A stretch of DNA of 64,000 bases from Heterodera schachtii. Lineage: Eukaryota; Nematoda; Chromadorea; Rhabditida; Heteroderidae. This document shows, piece by piece, positions 24,076 through 38,517 of the stretch. A program made the translations under genes and the position numbers. The notes beneath the pieces are model-generated. The model was given only the letters and a program-made list of their open reading frames with translations. It was not told the origin of the DNA and made no database searches. Every line of letters starts with the position of its first letter. Position 1 is the stretch's first letter. The stretch covers positions 333,943-397,942 of the forward strand of contig SIJG01000064.1 of NCBI GenBank assembly GCA_023374025.1, read 5' to 3'.

Positions 24076-27000
24076 ATGTGCAGCAATCCAAACGCCAAAG
24101 TTTTGTCTTCGATTTGCGGCTTCAGTCGGATGGGGCCGAACCGCGAATTGAAAACGCGCGTTGAAACGTTTTGGAAAGAGCAGGCGAAGCTGCGCACGGA
24201 CGGGGCAACCGAATGCGAATTGACCGTTTCAATTGATCAATTTGAGAGGGACATTGAACAGTTGCAAATCCAACGTTGGCAGCAATTGCAGGTGAAAAGG
24301 GAGAAAAACAAAACAAACGACTAATTAATTGGTAATTAATTGATTAATTTATTAATGCACAGGCAACGGGCATCGATCTGATCCCATCCGGCGACTTCTC
24401 TCTCTATGACCACGTGTTGGACTGCGCGTGTCTTTTCAATGCCATTCCGACGAGGTGAAAAATTCTCATGAATTAGGCACCAAAAGCAACTATTAATTGT
24501 AAGGCCATTACCATATTATTTTGGGTGGGTTTGATCTTGACTTTTAGTTGAAAAGTTGCATTTATTGAATTCTTAACTACAGTAATACTTTTAGGAATTA
24601 CTGTAATAAAATTAAATTTTATATAAATCATCAAATTCCACTTAAAGTAACTCAATTCAAAAAGCAATTCGGTAGTTTGTGCTCTTTCTAACATAATTTG
24701 CTTATTTTCCTTGAATCTTTCAACCATTGCAATCTTTTCAAACTTTTTTGGGTGATCGATCGATCAACGGCGGGGGGGGGGGTATGTTCTGATCAGTTGG
24801 TGTAATTAATTTTCTCTTTTTGTCAAAATCGGAGCCTCATTTTGAGGTTCTAGAGGTCCCACAACAATTATATGCAATCTCTCCAATTGGTACTTTGGCA
24901 GATACAAATCGGCTGCTCAGCTCAGCGGTGTTCCGTCCCATCTGCGCCTTTACTTTGCCATGGCACGCGGTCTTCAGGAGAAGGGGGCGGATGTGCCGGC
25001 ACTTCCGATGAAGAAATGGTTCGACACCAACTGTAAGCGCACACTTTGCTTTTCTTTTGCATTGGGTTCATCGTTTTGCTCATTTTCAGATCATTTCATT
25101 GTTCCCGAACTGAGCACTGATCAGTCCTTTTCTGTTGGCCTCAACAAACCGTTGAATGACTTTTTGTTGGCCAAAAATGCGCTGAATTTGGTGACAAAGC
25201 CCGTCCTGGTGGGCCCGGTCACTTTCTTACATTTGAGCCGAGTCGGAGAACGGAAGGAATTGGCGACGGAGGAGCAGCAAAAAGTGCACAATTTGAAGCT
25301 GCTCCCGTCGCTGTTGCCTCATTATGTGAAGGTGTGCGAGTTTAAATTGAGGAATTTAACAATTTCAATTCAACGGTTTTCCCATTAAATGAAAGGTCGT
25401 CCAATCGCTGGTCGACGCCGGCGCCAAATGGATTCAAATTGACGAGCCAATCTTTGCACTGACTTTTGCGGAGAATGAGGCGCTCGCGTATTACGACGCA
25501 TTCCGACAGACCGCGCGGGCACTGCAGCAAGTGACGGCGAAGAAAGGCGCACTTGCTGTTCGCCACGTACTTCAACTCCATCGCGAAGAATGTGCAAATT
25601 GTCAAAGACCTTCCCGAGGGTCGGTGCAAATTCGTCTCCTAATTACCGCTAATTGCCCTCTCAGGCACTGGCATTCACATTGACTTAGTCCGTGCCCCCG
25701 AGCAGTTGGACCCAGTGTTGTCCGCGTTGCCAGCCAATTGCTTTGTCTCTCTGGGTCTTGTCGATGGGCGAAATGTTTGGCTGAGTCCGCTGCGTCAGTG
25801 TCATGCCAATGCGTTGCGCGTTGTGCAAAAATTGGCACCGGGACGCGTGTTGGTCAGCAGCTCGTGCAGTCTGTTGCACGTGCCATATTCGACCAAAACG
25901 GAAAAGCGCAGCGCAGAAGTGCCAAAAACGGTGGCCACTGGAATGGCCTCGTCGAAGATAATCCATTGGCTATCATTTGGTCCGACCAATTCTGCAATTG
26001 TTATTCAATGAAAGATCGTTTTGGATTTGTTCAGGCATTGAAAAGTGCGAACAATTGGTGACCGTCGCCAAAATGATAAACGGCGGAGACTGCGCCAAGG
26101 AATTGGCAGAGAACGACGCCCTTCTCAAAGACCATTCCGTGTCCCCGCTGATACACAACGGAACAGTGAAGGAAAGGGTCACCGCCATTGAGGTGGGGAG
26201 GGCACGGCAAATGCCGGCATTTTTCCCTTTGCCTTAGCCAAATCGTCCGTTTCTTTTCCCTTTCTTTTTGAAAAACCATTTGAATTGCTAAATTTCGCCA
26301 TTTTTCCAAGGCTTCTGGCGTTGAGTCATACTTCCGTAAGTCGCCCTATGAGCAGCGCATTGTGCAGCAGAAGGCGTGCCTGCAGCTGCCGCCCCTGCCC
26401 ACCACCACCATCGGCTCGTTCCCGCAAAGTGCGACGGTGCGCGCGATGCGTGCCAAATTCAAAGCGCACAAAATGGCGGACGCGGATTATTGGGCATTTA
26501 TCAACGCGGAGACGGAGCGGTGCATTCGCATGCAGGAGGACATTGGTGGGGCGGGGAGGAGGAAAATGGACAAAAAATGTTGAAAATGATATTTTATTTG
26601 CCATTCATAAATTGGCCCGATCAATCAGTCTGTCGTCACTTCGTCGCCTTTGTTTAGGTTTGGATGTGCTTGTCCACGGCGAATTCGAGCGCAATGACAT
26701 GGTCGAATATTTCGCTGAACATTTGCACGGCTTTTGCGTCACTTCCAACGGATGGGTTCAGGTGATTTTTCGATTTGTTTCCGACACTTTCTCTTCCATT
26801 TTCCATTCCTTCGTCTTTTTCAGTCCTATGGGTCGCGCTGTGTTAAGCCCCCCGTCCTTTACGGCGACGTGCAAAGGGCGGGCCCAATGACCGTGGCAAT
26901 GACCAAATTTGCGCAATCGTTGACCAAAAAGCCGGTGAAGGGAATGCTGACGGGGCCAATGACCATTTTGAAGTGGAGCTTTGTGCGCAACGACCAACCG

Positions 27001-27715
27001 CAGAAGGACACCCTTTTCCAGGCAATGAAAAATCATTGCCAATTAATTGTTGGGATTTCTCATTTTTAGGTTGCGTTGGCATTGCGCGACGATGTGGCCG
27101 AGTTGGAGAAGGAGGGCATCAATTGCATCCAAATGGACGAGCCGGCATTCCGCGAGGGATTGCCATTGGACCCGGCACAGCACAACGAATACCTTAAGAT
27201 CACCGTACAGGCATTCAAAGTGAGTTAGTCGTATCATTGATTTGAAATTTCAATCTGTTCCTCCCTCACAATTCCCCCCATTTTTTAGATTTCCACTGGT
27301 TGTGTTGCGGACTCCACTCAGATTTATTCCCACATGTGCTACTCCGACTTTGGCGACATTTTCACGCACATTGCCGAGTTGGACGCGGACGTCCTTTGCA
27401 TTGAGTGCTCTCGCTCGGGTAAAAGCATTTCCCCTTTCTTTAACGCTTTGTTCAGATTTGAGTCTGCTCTCCTGCTTTGACCGCTTTGGCTATCCGCTGA
27501 TGGTCGGCCCCGGCATTTACGACATTCACTCCCCGCGGGTGCCGTCCGTCGACGAACTGAAGGCGCGCCTTCATGCGATGCTGAAGTACATCCCGGCCGG
27601 GCGGCTCTTCGCCAACCCGGACTGTGGGCTGAAGACGCGCGATTGGCCCGAGACTGAGGCGGCACTGCGCGCAATGGTCGGCGCGGTACGTTCCGTCCGT
27701 GCCGAATTGAAATGA
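24076..27715 (+). CDS. metE: Cobalamin-independent methionine synthase (MetE)
   Basis: This enzyme transfers a methyl group from 5-methyl-THF polyglutamate to homocysteine, giving methionine without vitamin B12. Thirteen exons were placed: 24076-24291, 24363-24454, 24902-25032, 25090-25331, 25396-25619, 25665-25979, 26035-26192, 26311-26545, 26658-26761, 26824-27021, 27070-27219, 27289-27418 and 27456-27715. The N-terminal half has [23 protein letters not shown] and [12 protein letters not shown]. The C-terminal catalytic half has [49 protein letters not shown] and [13 protein letters not shown]. The zinc ligands of the family (His and Cys in HMC, Glu in ECS, Cys in DCG) and the catalytic His ([10 protein letters not shown]) are all present. 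One extra base near 25540-25550 breaks the frame before [13 protein letters not shown]; the exon sum is 3n+1, so a sequencing indel or a real lesion. The intron at 27022-27069 begins with GC. Confidence 0.95.
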
Positions 27716-29717
27716 AAAAGAACCAAAGAACAGCAAAGAATGTGCCATTTTCACTTATGGAATCCTAAGAAATCTTAATTCCCCTTTTATAATAAGCATG
27801 GTTTTATTCGTATCACTTTTGACACTTTTTAATTAATTATTTTGTTTATTTATTAAAAGTTTTCTCAAATTACATTTTTATTGTAGACGACAGAATATAT
27901 TCATAAATATTTAATATTTTTCTTATCATTAGGATTGGAAATTTAAGTCAAATGGTTTTTTCTGGTGACTCGAAATTGCTTTAAAACGTGGTGAGTCGGG
28001 TAAGGGGTGATCGGAAGAGGCGGTTCATTTCATTAAGGAAAAGTTATTTAAATAACTTAATTAATTGATAATTGATAATTGAATAACATCTAATAATAAC
28101 AGATATATTTGTCCTCTATTTCAGTTTAGACGACCACAAAAAAAGACAAGACCATGTAATATTTTGACAAATTTCATGGACCATAACTTTTTCTAGAAGA
28201 ATCCAAATTATACATTCTTGGTATCATTAGATAGCCCTAAGTGTCCTTTATTTTCCTGTAAAATTTCAAAAAATTCATTCGGTTTTAAAAAAGTTATGGC
28301 CAAAAATTTAGAAAACAACAATTTTTGAAATTTACAAGCCACAACTTTTTTATAACCCAACGAAATTTTTTGAAATTTTACAGGCAAATAGAGGACACTT
28401 AAGGCTACCAAAAGATACCAAAATTGTTTAATTTTGATGCTTCTACAAAAGGTTATGGCACTGATCAAAAATTGATCATTTTTATGGTGATCAATTATTC
28501 AACCAAGTATAACTTTCTATATACAAATCGTAGACCCACCATTCCAAACGCAATTCGATAGCAAATTTTGTGCTCTTGACAGTGGGCTTGCCCATTTTCT
28601 CTATAAAAAATTTCCCAAACCCCTAGGGATTTTTTCGAAATTTCCCCGATTTTCAGTGTATTTTGGGTTTCCCGGTCACTAGGGAGGAGTGATCTGATCA
28701 AGTTGGTGTAAGAAACTTTTTTGATCAGCACCAAAAGTTATGCAAGCATGAATTATTTCAAGTTTTTAAATGAACTATAAGATGGGTTTTTCAGTTTTGA
28801 GTCAAGACTTTTTTGGAGCACTGTATTTCTCTCATAAAAATGTAATTTCTTTGGGAAATATTAAAATAATAAATCGAAATTATAAAAGTATTTTTAGGTT
28901 TTGTTTTAAAATTTTATATTTTTATTTGATTTTATTTATAGGCATGAAAAGAGAAATTTAAAATTTTTTTATTAAGGATTTTTAAGGAGCAAAATACGTG
29001 AACTAATTAAAAAAAAACTTAATTTTGGTTATTTAAATGCTTATAAATATTTTATATAATTTTTTTCGAATAAGGAAAATTTTTAACCTAAAATTATTAC
29101 CAAAAAAAAAATTTAAATTTTGGCGATCAATTTTTGAGAAAATTTTTCAATCTTAAGGCTGTAGTATCTTAAATTTTTTCGGGTCATTTCTTAGAGGTGT
29201 ATTTTCCCGATTTTATTGTATTTTTAATGGAATTTTTCGGAAAAAAACGCCAAAAAAGACATGAAAACACAAAAAGGCCATAAACAAGTTCCGCCAAAAT
29301 TTCCTCAAATGCGTCGACGTTACGCCACTTAAAGTCCTCGCGCCAAAGAAACTCGCATAAATACGAGTCCAACAAATGGGGTGGCCTTCAAAAGGAAAGT
29401 ACCGAAGCTTCAAACGAAGTGGAAAATGTGTTATTTATGCTTAATATGTCGAAACTAATGCGCAAAAAAGGCATATGCCTCAAAATTCGTTCTATATTTC
29501 TAAGAAATATTCTGATTTGGGCGGGGGGGGGGGCAAATTTATAAAATTACATTTATAAATTATAATATTTGTCCTTATTTCGGGGTACCGGTAGCAATTT
29601 ATTTCTGATTTCTTAAATTTACGCATTTTTTTTAGTGTATTTCAATCCTTTACTGTTTTCAAGAATCCTGTTTTTTTTGCAGCTTTAAGACTCATTGACA
29701 AAAGGTACCGCCAACGA

Positions 29718-30182
29718 CGGAACCCGTCAGTTGGGCCCCCACGGTTGGGCCCTCACGTTTGGGCCCCACACGTTTGGGCCCCAGCTCGTTTTTTCATGAT
29801 AACTTTTTTCTTTGGCATCCAAGTCCAACAATCTTGGTATCATTCGGAAGCTCTTAACATGCTCTATTAGCCTTACAAAAAGCCAAAAGATTTTCAAGCC
29901 TAGAAAAAATTTATGAAGAAAAAACTTCAAAAATTTCGACTTTTTCGCAATTTCATGTTATAACTTTTTTGATTATTGTCTAATCGCTAAGCAATAGCTT
30001 AGAAAAAGCTTCAAAACAGATTAAGCTTTCGAATGATATTAAGCTTATTGGATTTGGATGATAAAGAAAAAAGTTATAGAAAGTTATAGTGGAAAAGCAT
30101 GCTGGGGCCCAAACGTGTGGGGCCCAATCGTGAGGGCCCAAACGTGGGGGCCCAAACGTGAGGGCCCAACTGACGTAGACCG
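29718..30182. mobile_element. Inverted-repeat element with TTGGGCCC arrays
   Basis: Each end carries about four or five copies of a roughly 16-bp unit, TTGGGCCC plus (C/T)CACG-type spacer, inverted relative to the other end. Termini read CGG...CGTCAGTTGGGCCC on the left and the complement on the right. An identical 8-bp direct repeat, GCCAACGA, flanks the element (29710-29717 and 30183-30190). The 465-bp element has no coding capacity. Long sub-repeated termini suggest a Mutator-like or foldback MITE; the superfamily is uncertain. Confidence 0.82.
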
Positions 30183-30492
30183 GCCAACGAAAAACATTTT
30201 TAATACTGAATATGCCAAGAATTCCAGCGCATAAACACGAAGCAAAGCATAGGACCAAGTAAGCAAATTGCTCTCCATACAAAATTTCTTTTGTTAATTT
30301 TTTTCCAAAAATTCACAAAAATTGCTCAAAATAGCAAAAATAGATCCAACTTTTCAAAATATGGAAAAAGAAAAAATTGAAAAACCCCGACCGACCCCAA
30401 ACGATTTGGTCAATCCGACCCCGACAACCTCAGCCCTACAGGGTCCTACCATCGGCAGTATTCAATGCCTTTTCGTTAATAAAGGTTTAATA

Positions 30493-31408
30493 CGTGCTGG
30501 GTCGTTTCCTAAAAACCGCCACCATGGGCGTTTCCTAAATCCGCCAGGGCGTTTCCTAAAAACCGCCAAGTGGGCGTTTCCTAAAAACCGCCGTGGTAGG
30601 AAAACAAAAAAATGTAAGACATAAAAATTCGTATCTTGGCCCAATTTCAACCAAATTAATAATTCTTGGTATCAATCAATAGCTTTAAGTGTTGTCTATC
30701 AGAATATTAATTTAGAAAATTTTTACATGAAATTATAAAAAAGTTATGGTCCAGAATTTTCAGCAACTTCTGAGTCAAATTATTTTACCAGAACTTTTTT
30801 TAAACTCGATGAAATTTTTTGAAATTTTAACCTTAAATAGAGAATTCTTAGTACTATCGAATATATAAATTCATTTTGACTTAATTGCATTTTAATGACT
30901 TGAAAAATTTAAATGTTTATAATTACATTTGCATGACCATGGCAAAAAAACATAGCTGTCAATGCTTTATAACATTTTTCAGAAGCAATTATATTAAATT
31001 TTCTTTTTATAATTTCAAGTCCACTAATTAATCTATTTACCTTTAAAATTTCAAAAAATTTCATTGTGTTTTAAAAAAGTTCTGGACAAAAAATTCCGAC
31101 TTAAGATTTTGTACAATTTAATAACCATAACTTTCTTTTTATACAATTTAAAAATTTTTTGAAAATTAATATCTTGTAGAGAACACCTTCAGCTATTGAA
31201 TAATACCAAGAAATTTTAATTTCGTTAAAATTGAACAAAGTTATGAATTTATATATTATACATTTTTGTTTTCCTACCAGATGGCGGTTTTTAGGAAACG
31301 CCCTGGCGGATTTAGGAAACGCCCATGGTGGTGGTTTTTAGGAAACGCCCATTTGGCGGTTTTTAGGAAACGCCCAATGTGGCGGTTTTTAGGAAACGAC
31401 CTAGCACC
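30493..31408. mobile_element. Mutator-like MITE with sub-repeated long termini
   Basis: Both ends contain four or five copies of CGTTTCCTAAAAACCGCC in opposite orientation (30501-30595 and 31275-31402). The outermost bases read GTGCTGGGTCGTTTCC and the inverse of GTGCTAGGTCGTTTCC. A 9-bp direct repeat, GGTTTAATA, flanks the element at 30484-30492 and 31409-31417, fitting the 9-bp target duplication of Mutator-like elements. The interior (916 bp total) is AT-rich and non-coding. Confidence 0.85.
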
Positions 31409-31841
31409 GGTTTAATAAACGTTATAATCACTAGAGACCGGATTTTGAGGCATATGCCTTTTTTTGCTAACTTACTACGGCCTAATACGCACGAAAAACG
31501 AGTTTTTAACTTTGTTATCAAACCATGTTTAAGAAGCCATAATTTTTTTGTTGGTGATCAAACCAACAATTTGGTTAATTCGAGACCAATTTTTACAAAA
31601 ACAAATAAGAAGGTTACAAAAAGGTTATTGCTATTGTGGATGAAATGTTCTCTTCGGCGGGTGATCGGTGATTAGAGGGAATCGATTAAATTTGTGGACT
31701 GTTGTGAATTAATTCCTCCCCCCCCCCTTTTTGCCCCACCCTCTCTCTCTCTCTCTCTTATCTTATCTCCCCCCCCCCCCCAATCTCTTCTGAATTCTAT
31801 TGTATTTGATGAACTGTGCTTTTTCGCAGCAACGACACAAA

Positions 31842-34061
31842 ATGGAGGGAATGCTGATCAAAAACACAAATTTCTCCATCCAATTTATTCTCGACCAAAT
31901 TCGCCGTTCATTCGATTTGGAAGAGGCGCAAAATGAGCAAAAATCAACGGAATGTCCGGTGGCCAATCAGCTGGACAGTTTCGAGGCCATTGTCTGTTTA
32001 ATTAATTTAACACAAAAAATACAATTGAACCGTTGAATAAAAACTTGAGGACATCACCGGCGGTGCCGCGTTTATGTCGTCGATTTTAAAAGTTACGTTC
32101 CATTGGAAAGAGCCCAAAAAAGGACACCCATTTCCCGATTCTGTTGTACTAAAGGTGAAAAGGGATGATTAATATATATATATATATATATAATTGAAAA
32201 ATCATTTAATTAAATTAATGATGCCCTTGGCACAGATCCCTGGCCCAAAATACAATTCTTTGGTGGCACAAAATGGGAGGGAAGAACAAACGGACAACGC
32301 AATGGAAGAAGAAAGCTCCGATTATCTGATCAAAGCGCACACCGTAAAGGAGCAACTATTGGCAATTTAAGGTGCCATTTTCAGACTGAGATTCGTTTCT
32401 ACAAAAACTTTCCCCGCTTCGACGCGTCCCTCCGTCTGCCCAAATTTTACTTCGGTTCCGACTACAGTCCCAGTCACAGTAAGTCGATCTGATCGATCGA
32501 TTGGCGCACCGTTTGCCCAGCAACGGAAGCGCACTGATTTCTCACACACTTTTTCAGCCAGAAATTGTGTCCGCTTTTGTGATCAGTGCTTTTCTCTTCA
32601 GACAATGGGCTGATCATCATGGAGGACCTGAGCAGCCGCGCTTCGTCCCTTCTCACTTTGCCAGGCTTCGACGATGTCCATGTGCTGGCGGTCATCGACG
32701 AACTCTCCAAAGTCCACGCAATTTCTTGGAAGCACGGCGAACTGAAGCAAATCTTCCCGGTCGAAATTCGGCCCAGTTTTATCGAGTCAATGCGATCTAA
32801 CGCGAAACAATTGGCAAAGGCAAAAGAGCAAAGCAAATTCAAAGTCGAATAATTTGTTCGGATTTGCAGATTGAGCCGAATCAGGTCGGCCCACTGATCG
32901 ACCGTCTTTTGTCAATGTTCAATGTCGATTATTACGCCATGGCATTGTACACCGGAGACAAATACGGTCAGTGAAATTGGCATTGGCACAATTTTAAATG
33001 TGCTTTTCGGCTTCTTAAAGGATTTCCCAGTTGCATTGTGCACAGCGACCTTTGGTCACCAAATATTTTGTGGGAGAAAAATGCCAACGGCGAACCCAGC
33101 GACCGTTTGTGTGCCATCATCGACTGGCAAACGCTGCACGACGGTAACCCGTGCAATGATCTGTCGCGACTTTTGGCACTGAACACGCCGGGACAGTACA
33201 GACGCGAAAATACGGGGCGACTGTTGGAATATTACGCAAAAAAAGTGGCCGAACAAATGGGAGGGACGGCACCATTCACAACGGAACAGGCAAAACGAAG
33301 CTGAAAATGAGAGCAAAAAGAATCGCAAAATGTGAATTTCATTTCAGTTGAGAGTTGCATACAAACATTCACTGCCCTTCTCAATGATGTGAGTGAGCAA
33401 CGGCACGAAAATAAATGTCAAAGCAAATCACTAATTGTTTAAATGGGAGGGGGGGGGGGGGGAATGAGTGGCGAATATTAATGAATTTGGCAATTTGAGA
33501 AAAGATTAAATTGATTGAATGTTGAATTTATACATTAAAAGTGGGATGGTTTTTACAAGTATGGATCCCAGCAGATGTGATAATGTTTTACATATCATTT
33601 TGCAGTGGCTTTTTTAATAAAGTTTTTGAAATTTTGAAGCTTTTTGTAAAGCAATTGTCAATTTTTTGATCAAAAAGCATAGAAATGTTTATTTTCCTTT
33701 ATTTCGGCCTAAAAACATCATAATTAGACATTTTAGACGAAATCTTTAAGAAGACTCATAAACAACAAATTTTTGAAAAATGAAAGCAAAAAATTGTTGA
33801 TGATTGAAACAGTGTGAAAAAAGGATAATAATAATTAATCGTTTTACTGTTTTTGAGGCTTTTTTGGCATCAAAAAGACTTATTTTCGAATTTTCATCTG
33901 TGAGTCGGCCTTTAAGGTATTTGTGTTTCGGCGCCTCCTGCTATTATCACATGGAATCGGTGATAGGCAAAACGCCGAACGAACAGAAGGACAAACGGAC
34001 GGAACTTTTGCAGAGAGTGCGGATGTTTTTGGAGGATACCATCGCTGAGTTTGGCATGTGA
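31842..34061 (+). CDS. CHK/EcKL-like kinase (DUF1679-type)
   Basis: Nine exons join in frame to 1227 nt (408 residues): 31842-31991, 32050-32154, 32236-32343, 32385-32478, 32602-32819, 32870-32966, 33021-33289, 33348-33388 and 33917-34061. The order fits the CHK kinase-like family, choline-kinase-fold proteins expanded in nematodes and insects. FMSSILKVTFHW and VVLKIPGP lie in the N-lobe, NNGLIIMEDLS at the hinge, VHSDLWSPNILW as the catalytic loop, and CAIIDWQTLHDGNPCNDLSR as the metal-binding segment. The substrate is unknown; related insect enzymes phosphorylate ecdysteroids. Two introns (32820-32869 and 33290-33347) have GC donors. The 528-nt last intron is the longest in the gene. An alternative in-frame stop exists if the last intron is not spliced. 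Confidence 0.9.
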
Positions 34062-34670
34062 AAAACCAAAAAAAAAGAAGAGAGAGATTACCAATGAATG
34101 ATGTATGCTCCTCTGTTGGAAACTTTTATTAGTGCAATTAATTAATTAATTAATCGTTTTTAATGTCGAAAGAATAAACGCAAACACTCAAATTAAATGT
34201 ATTGTTTTGAATTGAATTGAATAGGAAAGAATCCGACAAACACTTAGAAGAGATTCCGATATCACTTCCGCATGATAATTTGATGAAAGACCGACCAAAC
34301 GGTCCATCTGATCATTCAAAAAGGTAAAAAGACCGAAAATGTTTAAAAAAAAAAGCACCACTATTTGTAAAGCCCAAACAAAAAATATAATTTGAATGCC
34401 TACCAAAAATAAAATGTTCATAAAAAGGGTGAAAAAATTAAAATAAAAAGTTACAAAGCATTTTAATTTTGTATATTTAAGAAGGAAGGTGACGACTGTC
34501 CGTTGTTTATTCACATTGATTTTTCCCTAAGAATACAATCAATTAAACCTTCATTTTATTGTATTACATTTTATGTATTTTCCTTTTCTTTCTCATTATT
34601 TATTTATTTTAATTAAATGTTCTTCATTTTTATTTTATTAAATATATTTTTAGGGATTTTAATTGCTAAA

Positions 34671-38344
<3,674 letters not shown>

Positions 38345-38517
38345 TCGAAATTTACAAATTATTTCATTTATATAATTATCGTTTACTTACAAAATGGCAG
38401 CATAGGAAAAAAAGAGCACTGATCAAAAAATAAATTGCGTTGAAAATGCTTTGATCGCTTCGCCCCCCTCCCATTGCATTGCTTAATTGCTTCTCTACTG
38501 CTGCTCATTTCTCTTCT

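Larger units (their letters stand above)
29462..31467. repeat. Outer inverted pair enclosing two elements
   Basis: GCAAAAAAGGCATATGCCTC followed by AAAAT at 29462-29486 is repeated in inverse orientation at 31442-31467, with one extra A. The pair brackets both sub-repeated elements, suggesting an older 2-kb element into which others inserted. No clear target duplication was found. Confidence 0.6.
27716..31841. other. Repeat-rich intergenic region
   Basis: No protein-coding exon is supported. The interval holds an imperfect inverted repeat around 28228-28408, in which a CCTGTAAAATTTCAAAAAAT-type motif is mirrored. It also holds two long-terminal inverted-repeat elements, an outer inverted pair enclosing both, and an orphan fragment (TTTGTCCTTATTTCGGG near 29570) matching the subterminal sequence of the hAT-type element at 13850-14975. 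Confidence 0.6.

Noticed and set aside
25385..26011. Antisense and off-frame reading frames over metE
   Set aside because: Shadows of the MetE coding frame, which carries all conserved motifs.
34188..34514. Hydrophobic minus-strand frame between the CHK kinase and PEX6
   Set aside because: Thymine-rich composition explains the hydrophobicity; no start context or splice partner.
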